DNA of 64,000 bases. Origin: MPNP01 sp965215545. Its GTDB lineage: Bacteria; Pseudomonadota; Alphaproteobacteria; Rhodobacterales; Rhodobacteraceae. Shown here one piece after another: positions 35,013-44,644 of the stretch. The position numbers and the translations under genes were made by a program. The notes under the pieces were generated by a model. That model saw only the letters and a list, made by a program, of their open reading frames with translations, ran no database searches and had not been told where the DNA came from. Location: assembly GCA_965215545.1 (NCBI GenBank), contig OZ244066.1, forward strand, positions 1 to 64,000. The letters are read 5' to 3'. Position 1 is the stretch's first letter. Each line of letters opens with the position of its first letter.

Positions 35013-36122
35013 ATGAGCGAGTATCAATATTTCGAGTTTCAGGCCATTGACCGGGTACTGACAGCGGATGAACAGGCGAGGTTGCGCACGCTCTCATCGC
35101 GGGCAGAGATCACGGCCGCCAGTTTCATCAATCACTACCAGTGGGGCGACTTCAGGGGGAATCCCCGACAACTGGTGGAAGACTGCTTTGACCTGCATCT
35201 GTATCTTGCCAACTGGGGGACGCGGCGACTGATCATCCGGGTCCCGGAGCATGTTCTGGACAAGGCCGAGACCGCCGCATTCCTCGATGAGATCGACTGG
35301 GTGGATGTCTGGACCTCAGGCGGTAATCTGATTGTCGACATCGATCGCAACGAGGTCGATGCAGGCTCTGGATGGGTCGACGGGTCGGGGTGGCTGGCGG
35401 CCCTTGCGCCCCTGCGCACGGATTTGCTGGCCGGCGATCTGCGGCTCTTCTATCTCCTGTGGCTGACCAACATCGAGACAGATGTCCTGGCTGACGAAAC
35501 AAAAGAGCCACTGCCGGGTATCGGTCCCCTGAATGATGCCCTCGATGCGGCGGTGGATTTTTTCGGCATTGATCGCGATCTGGTGGAGGCGGCGGCAACC
35601 ACGCCCCATGCGGAACCATCGCAGGATATGATTCGGACCTTCGTGGCCGGGATACCGGACGAAGAGAAGACAGATCTGCTGATCCGGCTCATCGAGGGTG
35701 ACAGTCATATCGGTCCGGACCTGCTGCGCCAGGCCCGGCGGCAAGGCTGCGATGATGAACGGGCACGCCGCACGGTTGGTGAATTGCGCCGGATGGCGCA
35801 GGACACAAGCGACGGACGCCAACGCGCCGCAGCAGAAAAGCGAAGAGCCGAGGCTGCCGAAAACGCTCGGGCGGAAGCCAACGCTCGCCGGCTGCGCGTC
35901 GAGGCCCTCCGGCATCGGGGCGAGGATATCTGGCATGACATCGAGTCCGAGATCGAGCTTCGCAATGCTGCCGCCTACGACCGTGTGGTCACCCTGCTGG
36001 CTGATCTCAAACATCTTGCGGCAGACCAGGGAACCACCACGGATTTCTCCCTGCGCCTTGAGGCCATCCGGGCACGCCACGCACGCAAGCGACAGTTCAT
36101 CAAGAGGCTGCACGGTCTGTAA
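35013..36122 (+). CDS. Conserved-type hypothetical protein with C-terminal coiled coil
   Basis: Function unknown. 369 residues from ATG 35013, which has GGGGAGAGG 7 nt upstream. The opening (SEYQYFEFQAIDRVLTADEQ, then LRTLSSRAEITAASFINHYQ, then WGDFRGNP) is the hallmark of a widespread uncharacterised family that I recall often sitting beside SWIM zinc-finger genes (recollection, not checked). Residues about 245-310 form an Ala/Arg/Glu-rich coiled coil. No SWIM-domain or helicase partner adjoins it here; both flanks are long gene-free stretches, so it seems to be an orphan. Confidence 0.75.
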   Translation: MSEYQYFEFQAIDRVLTADEQARLRTLSSRAEITAASFINHYQWGDFRGNPRQLVEDCFDLHLYLANWGTRRLIIRVPEHVLDKAETAAFLDEIDWVDVWTSGGNLIVDIDRNEVDAGSGWVDGSGWLAALAPLRTDLLAGDLRLFYLLWLTNIETDVLADETKEPLPGIGPLNDALDAAVDFFGIDRDLVEAAATTPHAEPSQDMIRTFVAGIPDEEKTDLLIRLIEGDSHIGPDLLRQARRQGCDDERARRTVGELRRMAQDTSDGRQRAAAEKRRAEAAENARAEANARRLRVEALRHRGEDIWHDIESEIELRNAAAYDRVVTLLADLKHLAADQGTTTDFSLRLEAIRARHARKRQFIKRLHGL

Positions 36123-37319
36123 ACCGCGCAAGGATTCAGGACTTCACTGTCACCCAGCATATCTCGGATCACCTTTTCCCGGCGCGCTGACACCAGCGGG
36201 TTGATGGCATGGCGTCCGCAACCGGGCCATGCATGCACCGGGGGGCCGGGCAATCGTATCCCGGATGGAGAGCACCAGGTCGGCCAAGCGGTCGGCTTGG
36301 CCAACCCATCACGCGACGGGGGCTGGCTGCTGCCACCCTGTCGAGACCGAGACGACGCTCGCGGGCGGCGCGGGCGGGCGGCCTGGATGGTGATCGTGGT
36401 GCGGAGCTCGGCAATCCGGTCCCGCCGACCCGCCATCACGGGCGGCCGTCAGGGCAGCAACCGGGTTGGCCAATGCCTCAAGATCGTCGATGGGTCCTGA
36501 CACGGGATGCCTGCCGGCCCTGTCGGCTGCCTGGCACCGCAGCTTGGGCCGTCCTGGGTGGTGGGCGTAGGGGCGATGCGATACCCATTGTCAAACCGAA
36601 TCTGGCAGACCGGGCGTGGGGGTCGGGAAGATCCTGAACAGTTACCTCAGATGATGTTGCGCCATGGACTCATTCGAATTCTCCGGATTCCATCCGACGG
36701 GTTCGGTATGGCAACGCACGCTTCGCCCGTCAGGATCGGGTCATGGCCAGGAAGCGGTGGCCCGGACTCCTTGCGAAGATCGGTTGCCGGATGGGTGGCC
36801 GCCTGCCAGAGTGTCCCTGCCCTCGTGCGGCGCAGCCGATGTGTGCCCAACCCAGGATGTCCGCAACCGTTCAGGGTCTTCCCGGCCGCCACCGGCAGCG
36901 AACGCGGCCCCCCTCGCAACCACCCCGATGGGTCGGTTCAGGACGGGGGCAGGATCCTGTGTCCAGGACGTCCTGCGGTCCCTGATCGTCGGCCCACTGG
37001 TTTCCGTTGCGAGCCTGCCGTTCGCGGTTGAGGAACCTGAACAGTTAGAGCCGTCCTTTTGCGGGCACTTGACCGTGATCGGTGCCCTCCAGTCCATCCG
37101 GGACGGCGGGACGGCTGGTCCGGCACCAGTGTCTTCGTGCCGCCAGCCGGCTGGCCATGGGGCTGACAAATCGCTCCCTGGCCGGGATGGCGACAGGCCG
37201 GGATTGTGCCATGGGCGTGGGCAATGTATGGCTGATCCAGGACGGTATGATGGGACGGGTTTGGCATGGAGAATCTCACTTGTTCGGCCCTGATTCTGGC
37301 GACTCGGTAGAGCGGGACC
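36123..37319. other. Gene-free stretch upstream of mreC
   Basis: 1.2 kb with no supportable gene. The 12-mer CCTGAACAGTTA occurs twice (36633-36644 and 37036-37047), 400 nt apart. The DNA between may be a decayed insertion, but no transposase motif survives. Confidence 0.45.
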
Positions 37320-38219
37320 ATGCCGCTTGACAGCACCGCCGGGGATCCCAAGGATCATCCGCACAGCGAGATCCACCGATCCGCCAGGGGAGTCTTTCTG
37401 GTGTTCCTGGTTCTGGCGCTGGTGGGGGTCTTCGTCCTGTGGCGCATCGAGGGGGATCGGGCCAACCGGATCCAGACCGCACTTGTCGAGACTTTCATCC
37501 CGGCCATCGAATTCGGTCAGCGGCCAGGCCAGTTCCTTGCCGGGGTCGTGTCAACCATCACCGAGATCAGCAGGGCCAGCCGGGCCCATGAAGCGCTGGA
37601 ACTGACCCAGCGCCGCCTCAATGAATGGCAGATCCGGGCCCAGCAACTCGAACTCGAAAACGCGGCGCTGAAAAAAATCGTCGGTTTTGTCGATACCCAT
37701 GAGGTCACGGTCATCACGGCCCCCATCGTTGCCGACACCAGCTCCCCGTTCCAGAACTCACTCCTGGTCCGGGCCGGCAGCGAAAGCGGGGTGGAGAACG
37801 GTTGGATGGCCACCGACGGGGTCGGCGTCATCGGGCATGTCACCAGCGTGGGCCCGTCCCTCTCGCGGATCATCCTGATCCAGGACACGACCAGTCGCAT
37901 TCCGGCCAAACTGCCGGCCAGTGGGATGCGGGTCCTGGCCGTTGGCAACAATATGGGCCTGTTGGACCTCGTTGTCCTGGACGGGAACAGTGAGATCAAG
38001 GCGGGTGCGCGGGTTGTGACCTCCGGGGATGCCGGGGTCTTCATTCCCAACCACCTCATTGGCACGATTCGTGTGGCTGATGATGGCGACATCGGCATTC
38101 TGCCCGCAGCTTCGATTGCCGCCCTGCGCTATGTCTCCCTGATCAAGGACTCGCACCCTCCAACCGAGACGCTCCACTCGGCCATCGTGGGCAATCGGGT
38201 CTCTGTTCCCCTGCCCTGA
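37320..38219 (+). CDS. mreC: Rod-shape determining protein MreC
   Basis: Bitopic inner-membrane protein linking MreB filaments to periplasmic wall synthases. 299 residues: short cytoplasmic N-terminus, transmembrane helix GVFLVFLVLALVGVFVLW at about 23-40, a periplasmic coiled coil (about 85-120, ending in QQLELENAALKKIVGF) and the MreC beta domain (APIVADTSSPFQNSLLV, VGVIGHVTSVG, IPAKLPASG). Typical length and order. First gene of a five-gene block. Confidence 0.94.
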   Translation: MPLDSTAGDPKDHPHSEIHRSARGVFLVFLVLALVGVFVLWRIEGDRANRIQTALVETFIPAIEFGQRPGQFLAGVVSTITEISRASRAHEALELTQRRLNEWQIRAQQLELENAALKKIVGFVDTHEVTVITAPIVADTSSPFQNSLLVRAGSESGVENGWMATDGVGVIGHVTSVGPSLSRIILIQDTTSRIPAKLPASGMRVLAVGNNMGLLDLVVLDGNSEIKAGARVVTSGDAGVFIPNHLIGTIRVADDGDIGILPAASIAALRYVSLIKDSHPPTETLHSAIVGNRVSVPLP

Positions 38220-38240
38220 ACAGGGACGGGACGGGTCAAG

Positions 38241-38777
38241 ATGCTCGCTGTCTTCTCGCAAGCCACACTCTATCGGCTCGCCTTCGTCGGTCTGGTCCTG
38301 CTGACCCTGGCCTTCAGCACCACACCGGACCTGACGACCAGCTGGCTGATCCTGTGGCCAGATCTTGTCTACTGCCTCACGGTCGCCTGGCTGGTGCGCC
38401 GGCCTGAGCATGTCCCGCCGTGGCTGGTTGCCGGCCTGCTTCTGATCCGCGACGTGATCCTCGGCTTGCCGCCGGGACTTTGGGCAGCCCTGGTGGTGCT
38501 GACGGGCATTGTGATCTGTCTCCTCCGCACCTGGCTGCAATCCCAATCCTTCCTCCTTGAATGGATCATGGCGGCTGCCCTCTATTTTCTGGCCCTGAGT
38601 GTGATGCAGGGCATCCTGCTGGTGGCCCAGTTGCCCGTGATGTCACTGGCAACCATGGTCCGGGCCACGGTCGTGACCATCCTGGCCTACCCCCTGGTGG
38701 TGCTGTTCCTGCACAGCATTGTCCGGGTCCGGGTGTCGTACGGGGACTCGCACGCGGGAGCCCCGGGATGGCTGTGA
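38241..38777 (+). CDS. mreD: Rod-shape determining protein MreD
   Basis: Small polytopic membrane partner of MreC. 178 residues, about five hydrophobic helices (such as LAFVGLVLLTLAFSTT and LWAALVVLTGIVICLL). Sequence conservation in MreD is low, so the call rests on the membrane topology, size and position between mreC and mrdA. Starts 21 nt after mreC; its end overlaps mrdA by 10 nt. Confidence 0.88.
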   Translation: MLAVFSQATLYRLAFVGLVLLTLAFSTTPDLTTSWLILWPDLVYCLTVAWLVRRPEHVPPWLVAGLLLIRDVILGLPPGLWAALVVLTGIVICLLRTWLQSQSFLLEWIMAAALYFLALSVMQGILLVAQLPVMSLATMVRATVVTILAYPLVVLFLHSIVRVRVSYGDSHAGAPGWL

Positions 38778-40702
38778 GGTCCGGCGAGAGGTCACGGGAA
38801 GAAGTTGGCAGGCACGGTTTCTCCCGCCGCACGGCATTGCTTGGCACCCTGCAGATTGGCATGGCCTCGGTGCTGGCGGGTCGGCTGATCTACCTGCAGG
38901 GCTATTCGCAGGATCGGTTCCGGGATCTGGCCGAGGACAACCGGGTCGACTCCGAACTCATCGTCCCGCGCCGCGGGAGCATCACAGACCGCCATGGGAC
39001 CGTCATCGCCCAGAGTATCGGGGACAACACCGTGATGATCGTGCGTGAGCGGGCCGGCGATGTCAATGAGGTCCTGCGACGGGTGGCCCTGATCCTGCCG
39101 CTGACCGCGGAACACCTGGCCGCTATACGGGAGGAGATGGCCACCACCCCACCCTTCATGCCGGTCCTCGTTGCCCACAATCTGACCCTTGACCAGTTCG
39201 CCAAGGTCTCGTTCAACCTCCCGGACCTGCCTGGCATCACCTGTGATGTTCTCTACCAGCGCAACTATCCCCGGGGCGAAACCCATGCCCACCTGACCGG
39301 CTATGTCGGGCGGGTCAGCCAGGCCGATCTGTCGGCTGCTGCAGAGGCGACTGATCCCCTGCTGCACCATCCAAATTTTGGCATCGGCAAGAGTGGCCTG
39401 GAAAAGACGATGGAATCGTCTCTGCGCGGCCTTGCGGGACGCAAATCCCTTGAGGTCAATGCCGCAGGTCGCATCGTTCGGGAACTGAACCGTGATCGTG
39501 CCACGCCGGGCAAGACCCTCAGACTGACGATTGATGACACCTTGCAGACCTACGCCACAGACCGCATGCAGGGCCAGACGGGCGGTTGCATCGCGCTCGA
39601 TCTTGCAACCCATGATATCCTTGCCATGGTCTCCCTGCCAAGTTTTGATCCCAACAAGTTCGCGCGCGGCATCTCGCATGCCGATTACCGGGCCTATGTC
39701 GAGGATCCCGATGCACCCTTGTTCAACCGGTCAACGGGCGGCACCTATCCGCCGGGCTCCACCTTCAAGATGATGACGGCGCTCGCCGCTCTTGAGGCCG
39801 GTCATCTGGGCCCCGATGATGAGTTCTACTGTGGCGGTTATCACGAGAACAGCAACCGCCGGTTCCATTGCTGGAATCGCCATGGTCATGGCCAGGTCAA
39901 CCTGCGCAAGGCATTGCGGGAATCCTGTGATGTGTATTTCTACCGGGTTGCGGAAATTGTCCTGATTGCCGAACTGGCGGCCATGGCATCGCGTTTCGGC
40001 TTTGGTCAGGCAGCCACCCTGCCGCTGACATCACTCACGACGGGTCTGCTGCCGAGCGTTGAATGGAAACGCCGCCGGTTTGATGAACCCTGGCATGTCG
40101 GTGATACGTTGAATGCGTCGATTGGTCAGGGATTTGTCACCGCCACCTGTCTGCAGGTGGCCACCATGACGGCGCGGATCGCCACGGGCAAGGCTTTCAC
40201 GCCCCGGATCATCCAGGCCATTGACAATCAGGAGCAGGCCGTGGACTCCGCCCCGGATCTGCCCCTTGATCCCACCCATCTCCAACTGATCCGCGAGAGC
40301 ATGCACGCGGTGATGAATGACGAGGCAGGGACAGCCTTTGCAGCCCGCTGCACCGATCCGGCCTACCAGCTGGCCGGCAAGACCGGCACGAGCCAGGTGA
40401 CCGCCCTGCTCGAGGATGTCGACCAGCTCGATCTGCCCCGGGAGATGCGCCACCATGCCCTGTTCTGTGGCTATGCACCCTCAGCCGCCCCCCGGTACGC
40501 CGTGGCGGTCATCGTCGAGCATGGCATGTCCGGCTCTGAAATGGCGGCACCGATTGCGAGGGATGTCCTGATGCGCCTCAATTACGGTCCGCAACCCCCC
40601 CTTGCAGCCTATCCGCCCACCGTTCGGGAAGCGATCCGGCAGAGGCGGGAAGAAGAGCGGCGCCGACTCGATGACGACCGGGACACGCTGATCCCGATAT
40701 GA
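38768..40702 (+). CDS. mrdA: Penicillin-binding protein 2
   Basis: Elongasome transpeptidase that crosslinks lateral-wall peptidoglycan. 644 residues: N-terminal anchor (TALLGTLQIGMASVLAGRLI), PBP dimer domain with PRRGSITDRHG, and the transpeptidase domain with SxxK at Ser331-Lys334 (PPGSTFK), SCD at 386-388 and KTG at 538-540. These positions match E. coli PBP2 (Ser330, Lys544 region). ATG 38768 lies inside mreD and its stop overlaps mrdB by ATGA. Confidence 0.95.
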   Translation: MAVRSGERSREEVGRHGFSRRTALLGTLQIGMASVLAGRLIYLQGYSQDRFRDLAEDNRVDSELIVPRRGSITDRHGTVIAQSIGDNTVMIVRERAGDVNEVLRRVALILPLTAEHLAAIREEMATTPPFMPVLVAHNLTLDQFAKVSFNLPDLPGITCDVLYQRNYPRGETHAHLTGYVGRVSQADLSAAAEATDPLLHHPNFGIGKSGLEKTMESSLRGLAGRKSLEVNAAGRIVRELNRDRATPGKTLRLTIDDTLQTYATDRMQGQTGGCIALDLATHDILAMVSLPSFDPNKFARGISHADYRAYVEDPDAPLFNRSTGGTYPPGSTFKMMTALAALEAGHLGPDDEFYCGGYHENSNRRFHCWNRHGHGQVNLRKALRESCDVYFYRVAEIVLIAELAAMASRFGFGQAATLPLTSLTTGLLPSVEWKRRRFDEPWHVGDTLNASIGQGFVTATCLQVATMTARIATGKAFTPRIIQAIDNQEQAVDSAPDLPLDPTHLQLIRESMHAVMNDEAGTAFAARCTDPAYQLAGKTGTSQVTALLEDVDQLDLPREMRHHALFCGYAPSAAPRYAVAVIVEHGMSGSEMAAPIARDVLMRLNYGPQPPLAAYPPTVREAIRQRREEERRRLDDDRDTLIPI

Positions 40703-41868
40703 TGATCGACCCTCCACCGGTCAACCCGGTGGCCAATCTCCTTTTGAAATTCACCCAGCTCAACTGGGCTCTTGTGGCCGGGATCATGGTGCTGGTTGGT
40801 CTCGGCACCATTGCCCTGTATTCGGCGGCGGGCGGTTCGTTCCATCCCTTTGCCAGTTCCCAGATCCAGAAACTCATCGCTGGATTCCTGGTCATGTTCA
40901 CGGTGGCCCTGATCCACCCATCAACCTGGAAATGGCTCTCGATGCCCCTCTTCATCGCCGCCCTTGCCCTCCTTGGACTCGTCATGATTCTCGGCTCCGA
41001 AGGCATGGGGGCCAAACGCTGGCTCGAGATTGGCCCCTACCGTTTTCAGCCTTCGGAGTTGACCAAATTCGCCCTCGTTCTGGTCCTGGCCAGCTACTAC
41101 GACAGACTTGATCCTCGCCTGGTCTCACGGCCCTTGTGGCTGGTCCTGCCGATCCTGCTCATCCTCGCCCCAGCCACCCTCATCCTCTGGCAACCGGATC
41201 TGGGCACAGCCCTCATCCTCACCATGTCCGGCATGATCGTGATGTTCCTCGCCGGCATCAGCCTGGCCTATTTCCTGGCCCTGGTGGGCGGCAGCATTGC
41301 CGCCATCAGCCTGATTCTCATCAGCCGGGGCCGAGACTGGCAAATCCTCCGGGACTACCAGTATGCGCGGATCGACAGTTTTCTCGATCCCACCCTGGAC
41401 CCGCTGGGCGCAGGCTATCATGCCATCCAGGCCAAGATTGCGCTGGGCTCGGGCGGCATCCATGGCCGGGGCTTTCTCAATGGCACCCAGGGTCAGCTGC
41501 GCTTCCTCCCCGAACAGCACACCGATTTCATCTTCACCACCCTGGCCGAGGAGTTCGGCCTCGTCTGGAGCCTTCTCATCCTCGTCATCTACGTCATCAT
41601 CCTCCTGATGTGCATGCTGATCGCCCTCAATGCCAGGGACCGTTTCCAGTCGCTGGTCGCCATGAGCGTGGCCGGGGTGTTCTTCCTGTACTTTGCCATC
41701 AATCTGGCCATGGTCACCGGACTCGCCCCCGTGGTCGGCGTTCCCCTGCCGCTGATTTCCTATGGTGGCACCGCCGCCGTCATGCAACTGTTTGCCTTTG
41801 GCCTGGTCCTGGCCATCTCCATCGAGAACGCGCGAACGGCCCGGACCAGAGATGGATTCACGGTGTGA
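40699..41868 (+). CDS. mrdB: Peptidoglycan polymerase RodA
   Basis: SEDS-family glycosyltransferase that polymerises lipid II in the elongasome with PBP2. 389 residues, about ten transmembrane helices. SEDS signatures: ILGSEGMGAKRWLEIG and FQPSELTKFALVL (near 105-120), LWQPDLGTALIL, the catalytic-loop Asp in WQPDLG, and a terminal VVGVPLPLISYGGTA. Overlaps mrdA at the start and ghrA at the end. Confidence 0.95.
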   Translation: MMIDPPPVNPVANLLLKFTQLNWALVAGIMVLVGLGTIALYSAAGGSFHPFASSQIQKLIAGFLVMFTVALIHPSTWKWLSMPLFIAALALLGLVMILGSEGMGAKRWLEIGPYRFQPSELTKFALVLVLASYYDRLDPRLVSRPLWLVLPILLILAPATLILWQPDLGTALILTMSGMIVMFLAGISLAYFLALVGGSIAAISLILISRGRDWQILRDYQYARIDSFLDPTLDPLGAGYHAIQAKIALGSGGIHGRGFLNGTQGQLRFLPEQHTDFIFTTLAEEFGLVWSLLILVIYVIILLMCMLIALNARDRFQSLVAMSVAGVFFLYFAINLAMVTGLAPVVGVPLPLISYGGTAAVMQLFAFGLVLAISIENARTARTRDGFTV

Positions 41869-42803
41869 CGATCACTGTTCTCCTGTCATGCCATCCACGT
41901 CACCTCGCCACCTGGCGGCCCGCCCTTGCCCACCAATTCGCCGCAGCCGGGATCGCGGCCGCAATCGTCACCAACCCTCCCGACCCGACTGCCATCGACT
42001 ACATCATCCACGACCCTGACTCACCGTTGCACGACTTCACGCCCTTTACCCGTCTCCGGGCTGTCCTGAGCATGTGGGCCGGCGTTGAGACCATCGCGGG
42101 CAACCCGACCCTGACCGTGCCACTCACCCGCATGGTCGATCCCGGCATCGTCGAGGGGATGACGGAATGGATCACCGGCCAGGTCCTCCGTCATCATCTC
42201 GGCTTTGACCAGCACATCGGCAACACCACTGGCAACTGGTTGGATACGACCTGTCCCCCGCTGGCCCGGCACCGTACGGTCGGCATCCTTGGCACCGGTG
42301 TCCTTGGGCGCGCTGCAGCCGCGATCCTGCAGGCCCTGCATTTCACCGTCATCGGCTGGTCACGCCAGCGGCGCGATGGGACGGATTTCGTCATTCACTG
42401 CGGACAGTCCGGACTTGAACATGTCCTTGGCACCGCTGACCTGCTTGTCCTGCTCCTGCCCCATACACCCGCGACAGACACTCTCCTCAATGCCGACACC
42501 CTGGCACTGATGAAGCCGGGCAGCATCATTATCAATGCCGGCCGGGGCGCCCTGATCGATGACACGGCCCTCCTTGCAGCCCTCGATGAGGGTACGGTGG
42601 CCCATGCCACACTGGATGTCTTTCGCACTGAACCCCTGCCTGCCGACCATCCCTTCTGGGCCCATCCCCGCATCTCCATCTGGCCCCATATTGCAGCAGC
42701 CACTCGTGTCGAGACCGCCTCCGGGGTCATCGTGGCCAACATCGCCCGCCACCTCGCCGGCCAATCCCTTCACGACTGCGTTGATCCGGACCGCGGCTAC
42801 TGA
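41865..42803 (+). CDS. ghrA: Glyoxylate/hydroxypyruvate reductase A
   Basis: NADPH-dependent 2-hydroxyacid dehydrogenase that reduces glyoxylate and hydroxypyruvate. 312 residues, the same length as E. coli GhrA. The Rossmann motif is GILGTGVLGRAA (about 147-158). INAGRGALIDD, LDVFRTEPLP (Asp-x-Phe-x-x-Glu catalytic segment) and a His in WPHIAAAT complete the active site. GTG 41865 overlaps the mrdB stop, so it is co-transcribed with the wall genes, though its metabolism has no known link to them. Confidence 0.88.
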   Translation: MTITVLLSCHPRHLATWRPALAHQFAAAGIAAAIVTNPPDPTAIDYIIHDPDSPLHDFTPFTRLRAVLSMWAGVETIAGNPTLTVPLTRMVDPGIVEGMTEWITGQVLRHHLGFDQHIGNTTGNWLDTTCPPLARHRTVGILGTGVLGRAAAAILQALHFTVIGWSRQRRDGTDFVIHCGQSGLEHVLGTADLLVLLLPHTPATDTLLNADTLALMKPGSIIINAGRGALIDDTALLAALDEGTVAHATLDVFRTEPLPADHPFWAHPRISIWPHIAAATRVETASGVIVANIARHLAGQSLHDCVDPDRGY

Positions 42804-42813
42804 GACGACGCTG

Positions 42814-44145
42814 TCACACAGCAGCCAGCCCGGTGGTGAAAAAGGCCACAATGCGCGGATCCACTGCGATGCTGCTGGCGGCAATCGGCTTGAGCAGTTC
42901 GATGCCTTCAAGCGAGGTTGCCCGGCTGAGCGCCACATAGATCTGACCGGGTGCGAACGCTCTGTTGATCGAGAGCGCCACATGGTCAAAGGTCTTGCCC
43001 TGGCTTTTGTGGATGGTGATTGCCCAGCAGAGCCTGAATGGGTACTGGGTGTAACTGCCGCACACCTCGCTGGTGAGCTGGCCATCGCTGTTGATGGCAA
43101 ATTCATAGACATCCTGCCGCTTGGGCTCCATGGAGATCTGGCGGCCTGACATCAGCTGTATGACCGGTGTGCCATCGACCCCGATTGATACGATGCGGCC
43201 GAGGCTGCCATTGACCCAGTTCAGATCAGGTCCATTGCTGGTCATCATGATCTGGGCACCTCTCGCATAGCGCAACTCATCGATGATGGCGTGTTTGAGA
43301 TGATCGATGGTCCCCTTGACCCTTGTCCTGAAGGAGAAGAGTGTCTCCGTCTGTCCCAAACTGTCGAGGTGCGCACCATTGATGGCATCGGCTTCCCGGT
43401 TCGTGCCGGTCAGGATCACCCGAGGCTGATCCCCGATCGGGACCAGCTCATCCGTCACGCGTTCATTCAGCACGTCGATGTCTGCCGCCGTGACCCTGTT
43501 GTCCCGAATCCGGTTGAGAATCCCGAGAAAGGGGCCTGAGCGCTGCCGGAACACCTGGTTCAGGGTGAAGATCTCAAGCGCGGACCCCCGTTCGAGATCC
43601 TCCGCACGCATGACATGGGCATCAAAGAAGAATTCCGATTCGTAGACCGAACCGGGCTTGAACATGGCCCGGACCGCTTTCGGAACCACCGGTGGCAACT
43701 GGTAGAGATCACCGAAGTAGACCATCCGCACGCCCCCGAAACGAGCATTGCGCTGTGGTCCGTACTTGCGCAGGATCACATCGATGCAGTCCAGCAGGTC
43801 AGCCCGCATCATCGACACCTCGTCGATGACGATCGTATGAAGACGCCCAAAGATCTCCCGCCGGTCCCGGCGGACCCATGTCCGTCGCCGGATCCCCTCG
43901 ACCGTGACATTGGGAGAAAAGCCAAAGAAACTGTGAATGGTCGACCCGCCCACATTCAGGGCCGCAATCCCGGTCGGCGCCAGGACCACGGGCTCGTGCT
44001 CACACTGGTCCCTGAACATCCCCAACAGGGTCGATTTGCCAGTTCCGGCCTTGCCGGTGATGAACACATCCCGGGATGAATCCCTGAGCAGGGCCAGTGC
44101 CCGTTCGAACTCATCGGTCACTTCAAGCGGCGCATGCTGTGCCAT
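42814..44145 (-). CDS. PIF1/RecD-like superfamily 1B DNA helicase
   Basis: Probable 5'-3' DNA helicase. 443 residues from the ATG at 44145. Motif I GKAGTGKS at 31-38, motif Ia APTGIAA, motif II VIDEVSMM near 97-104, motif III FGDLYQLPPV, a central MTSNGPDLNWVNGSLG nucleic-acid segment and the UvrD-C-like motifs AITIHKSQGKTFDHV and IYVALSRATS. These match bacterial Pif1-like/TrwC-RecD relatives. It is encoded alone, convergent with ghrA, and ends 10 nt from it. Confidence 0.88.
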   Translation of the reverse strand: MAQHAPLEVTDEFERALALLRDSSRDVFITGKAGTGKSTLLGMFRDQCEHEPVVLAPTGIAALNVGGSTIHSFFGFSPNVTVEGIRRRTWVRRDRREIFGRLHTIVIDEVSMMRADLLDCIDVILRKYGPQRNARFGGVRMVYFGDLYQLPPVVPKAVRAMFKPGSVYESEFFFDAHVMRAEDLERGSALEIFTLNQVFRQRSGPFLGILNRIRDNRVTAADIDVLNERVTDELVPIGDQPRVILTGTNREADAINGAHLDSLGQTETLFSFRTRVKGTIDHLKHAIIDELRYARGAQIMMTSNGPDLNWVNGSLGRIVSIGVDGTPVIQLMSGRQISMEPKRQDVYEFAINSDGQLTSEVCGSYTQYPFRLCWAITIHKSQGKTFDHVALSINRAFAPGQIYVALSRATSLEGIELLKPIAASSIAVDPRIVAFFTTGLAAV

Positions 44146-44644
44146 CCGGCCCACTCCCCAACTCCATCGTGCCGCATTTAGCCTGCCATGGCGCAACCTG
44201 ACAGCCCAAACTGCCAGCCCGGTCTCCTGTCCATCAGGCATGCTCCGGACCCTGCCAGAACCCGCATTTGTATCACAGGCTGAAGTCCAGTACATGTCGG
44301 GGCATGGACGCACTGTTCCCATTCCTTTCGAGTCGACGGTCCCGGTGCGTCGGCGGTGCCTCTGGGCGCCAATTCCGACGCCGGTTGATCCAGCATGCGG
44401 TAACCACGCAAGTGATGGTCAGTCCCATCCTCGCGCCCCGTGGATCCTGCGGACCGGATTGACCCGCAGGACCCCGACCTCCATTCAATGAAACGGGCGG
44501 AGAGTTAACGGGAGCGGGGTGCGTCTGGCCAGAGTCCCCGGGGCATGCCGCCGGGTTTTGGCCCGACAGGATCAGGAGCCAGGATCAGGACCAACGGGCC
44601 GGATTGCTGGTCCGGGCAGAAGACAGGTGGGAGACAGCCAAACC
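44146..44644. other. Divergent intergenic region between the helicase gene and nhaA
   Basis: About 500 nt with promoters expected in both directions. No clear boxes or riboswitch structure recognised. The frame of nhaA stays open upstream to 44519, but the family start is at 44645. Confidence 0.5.
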
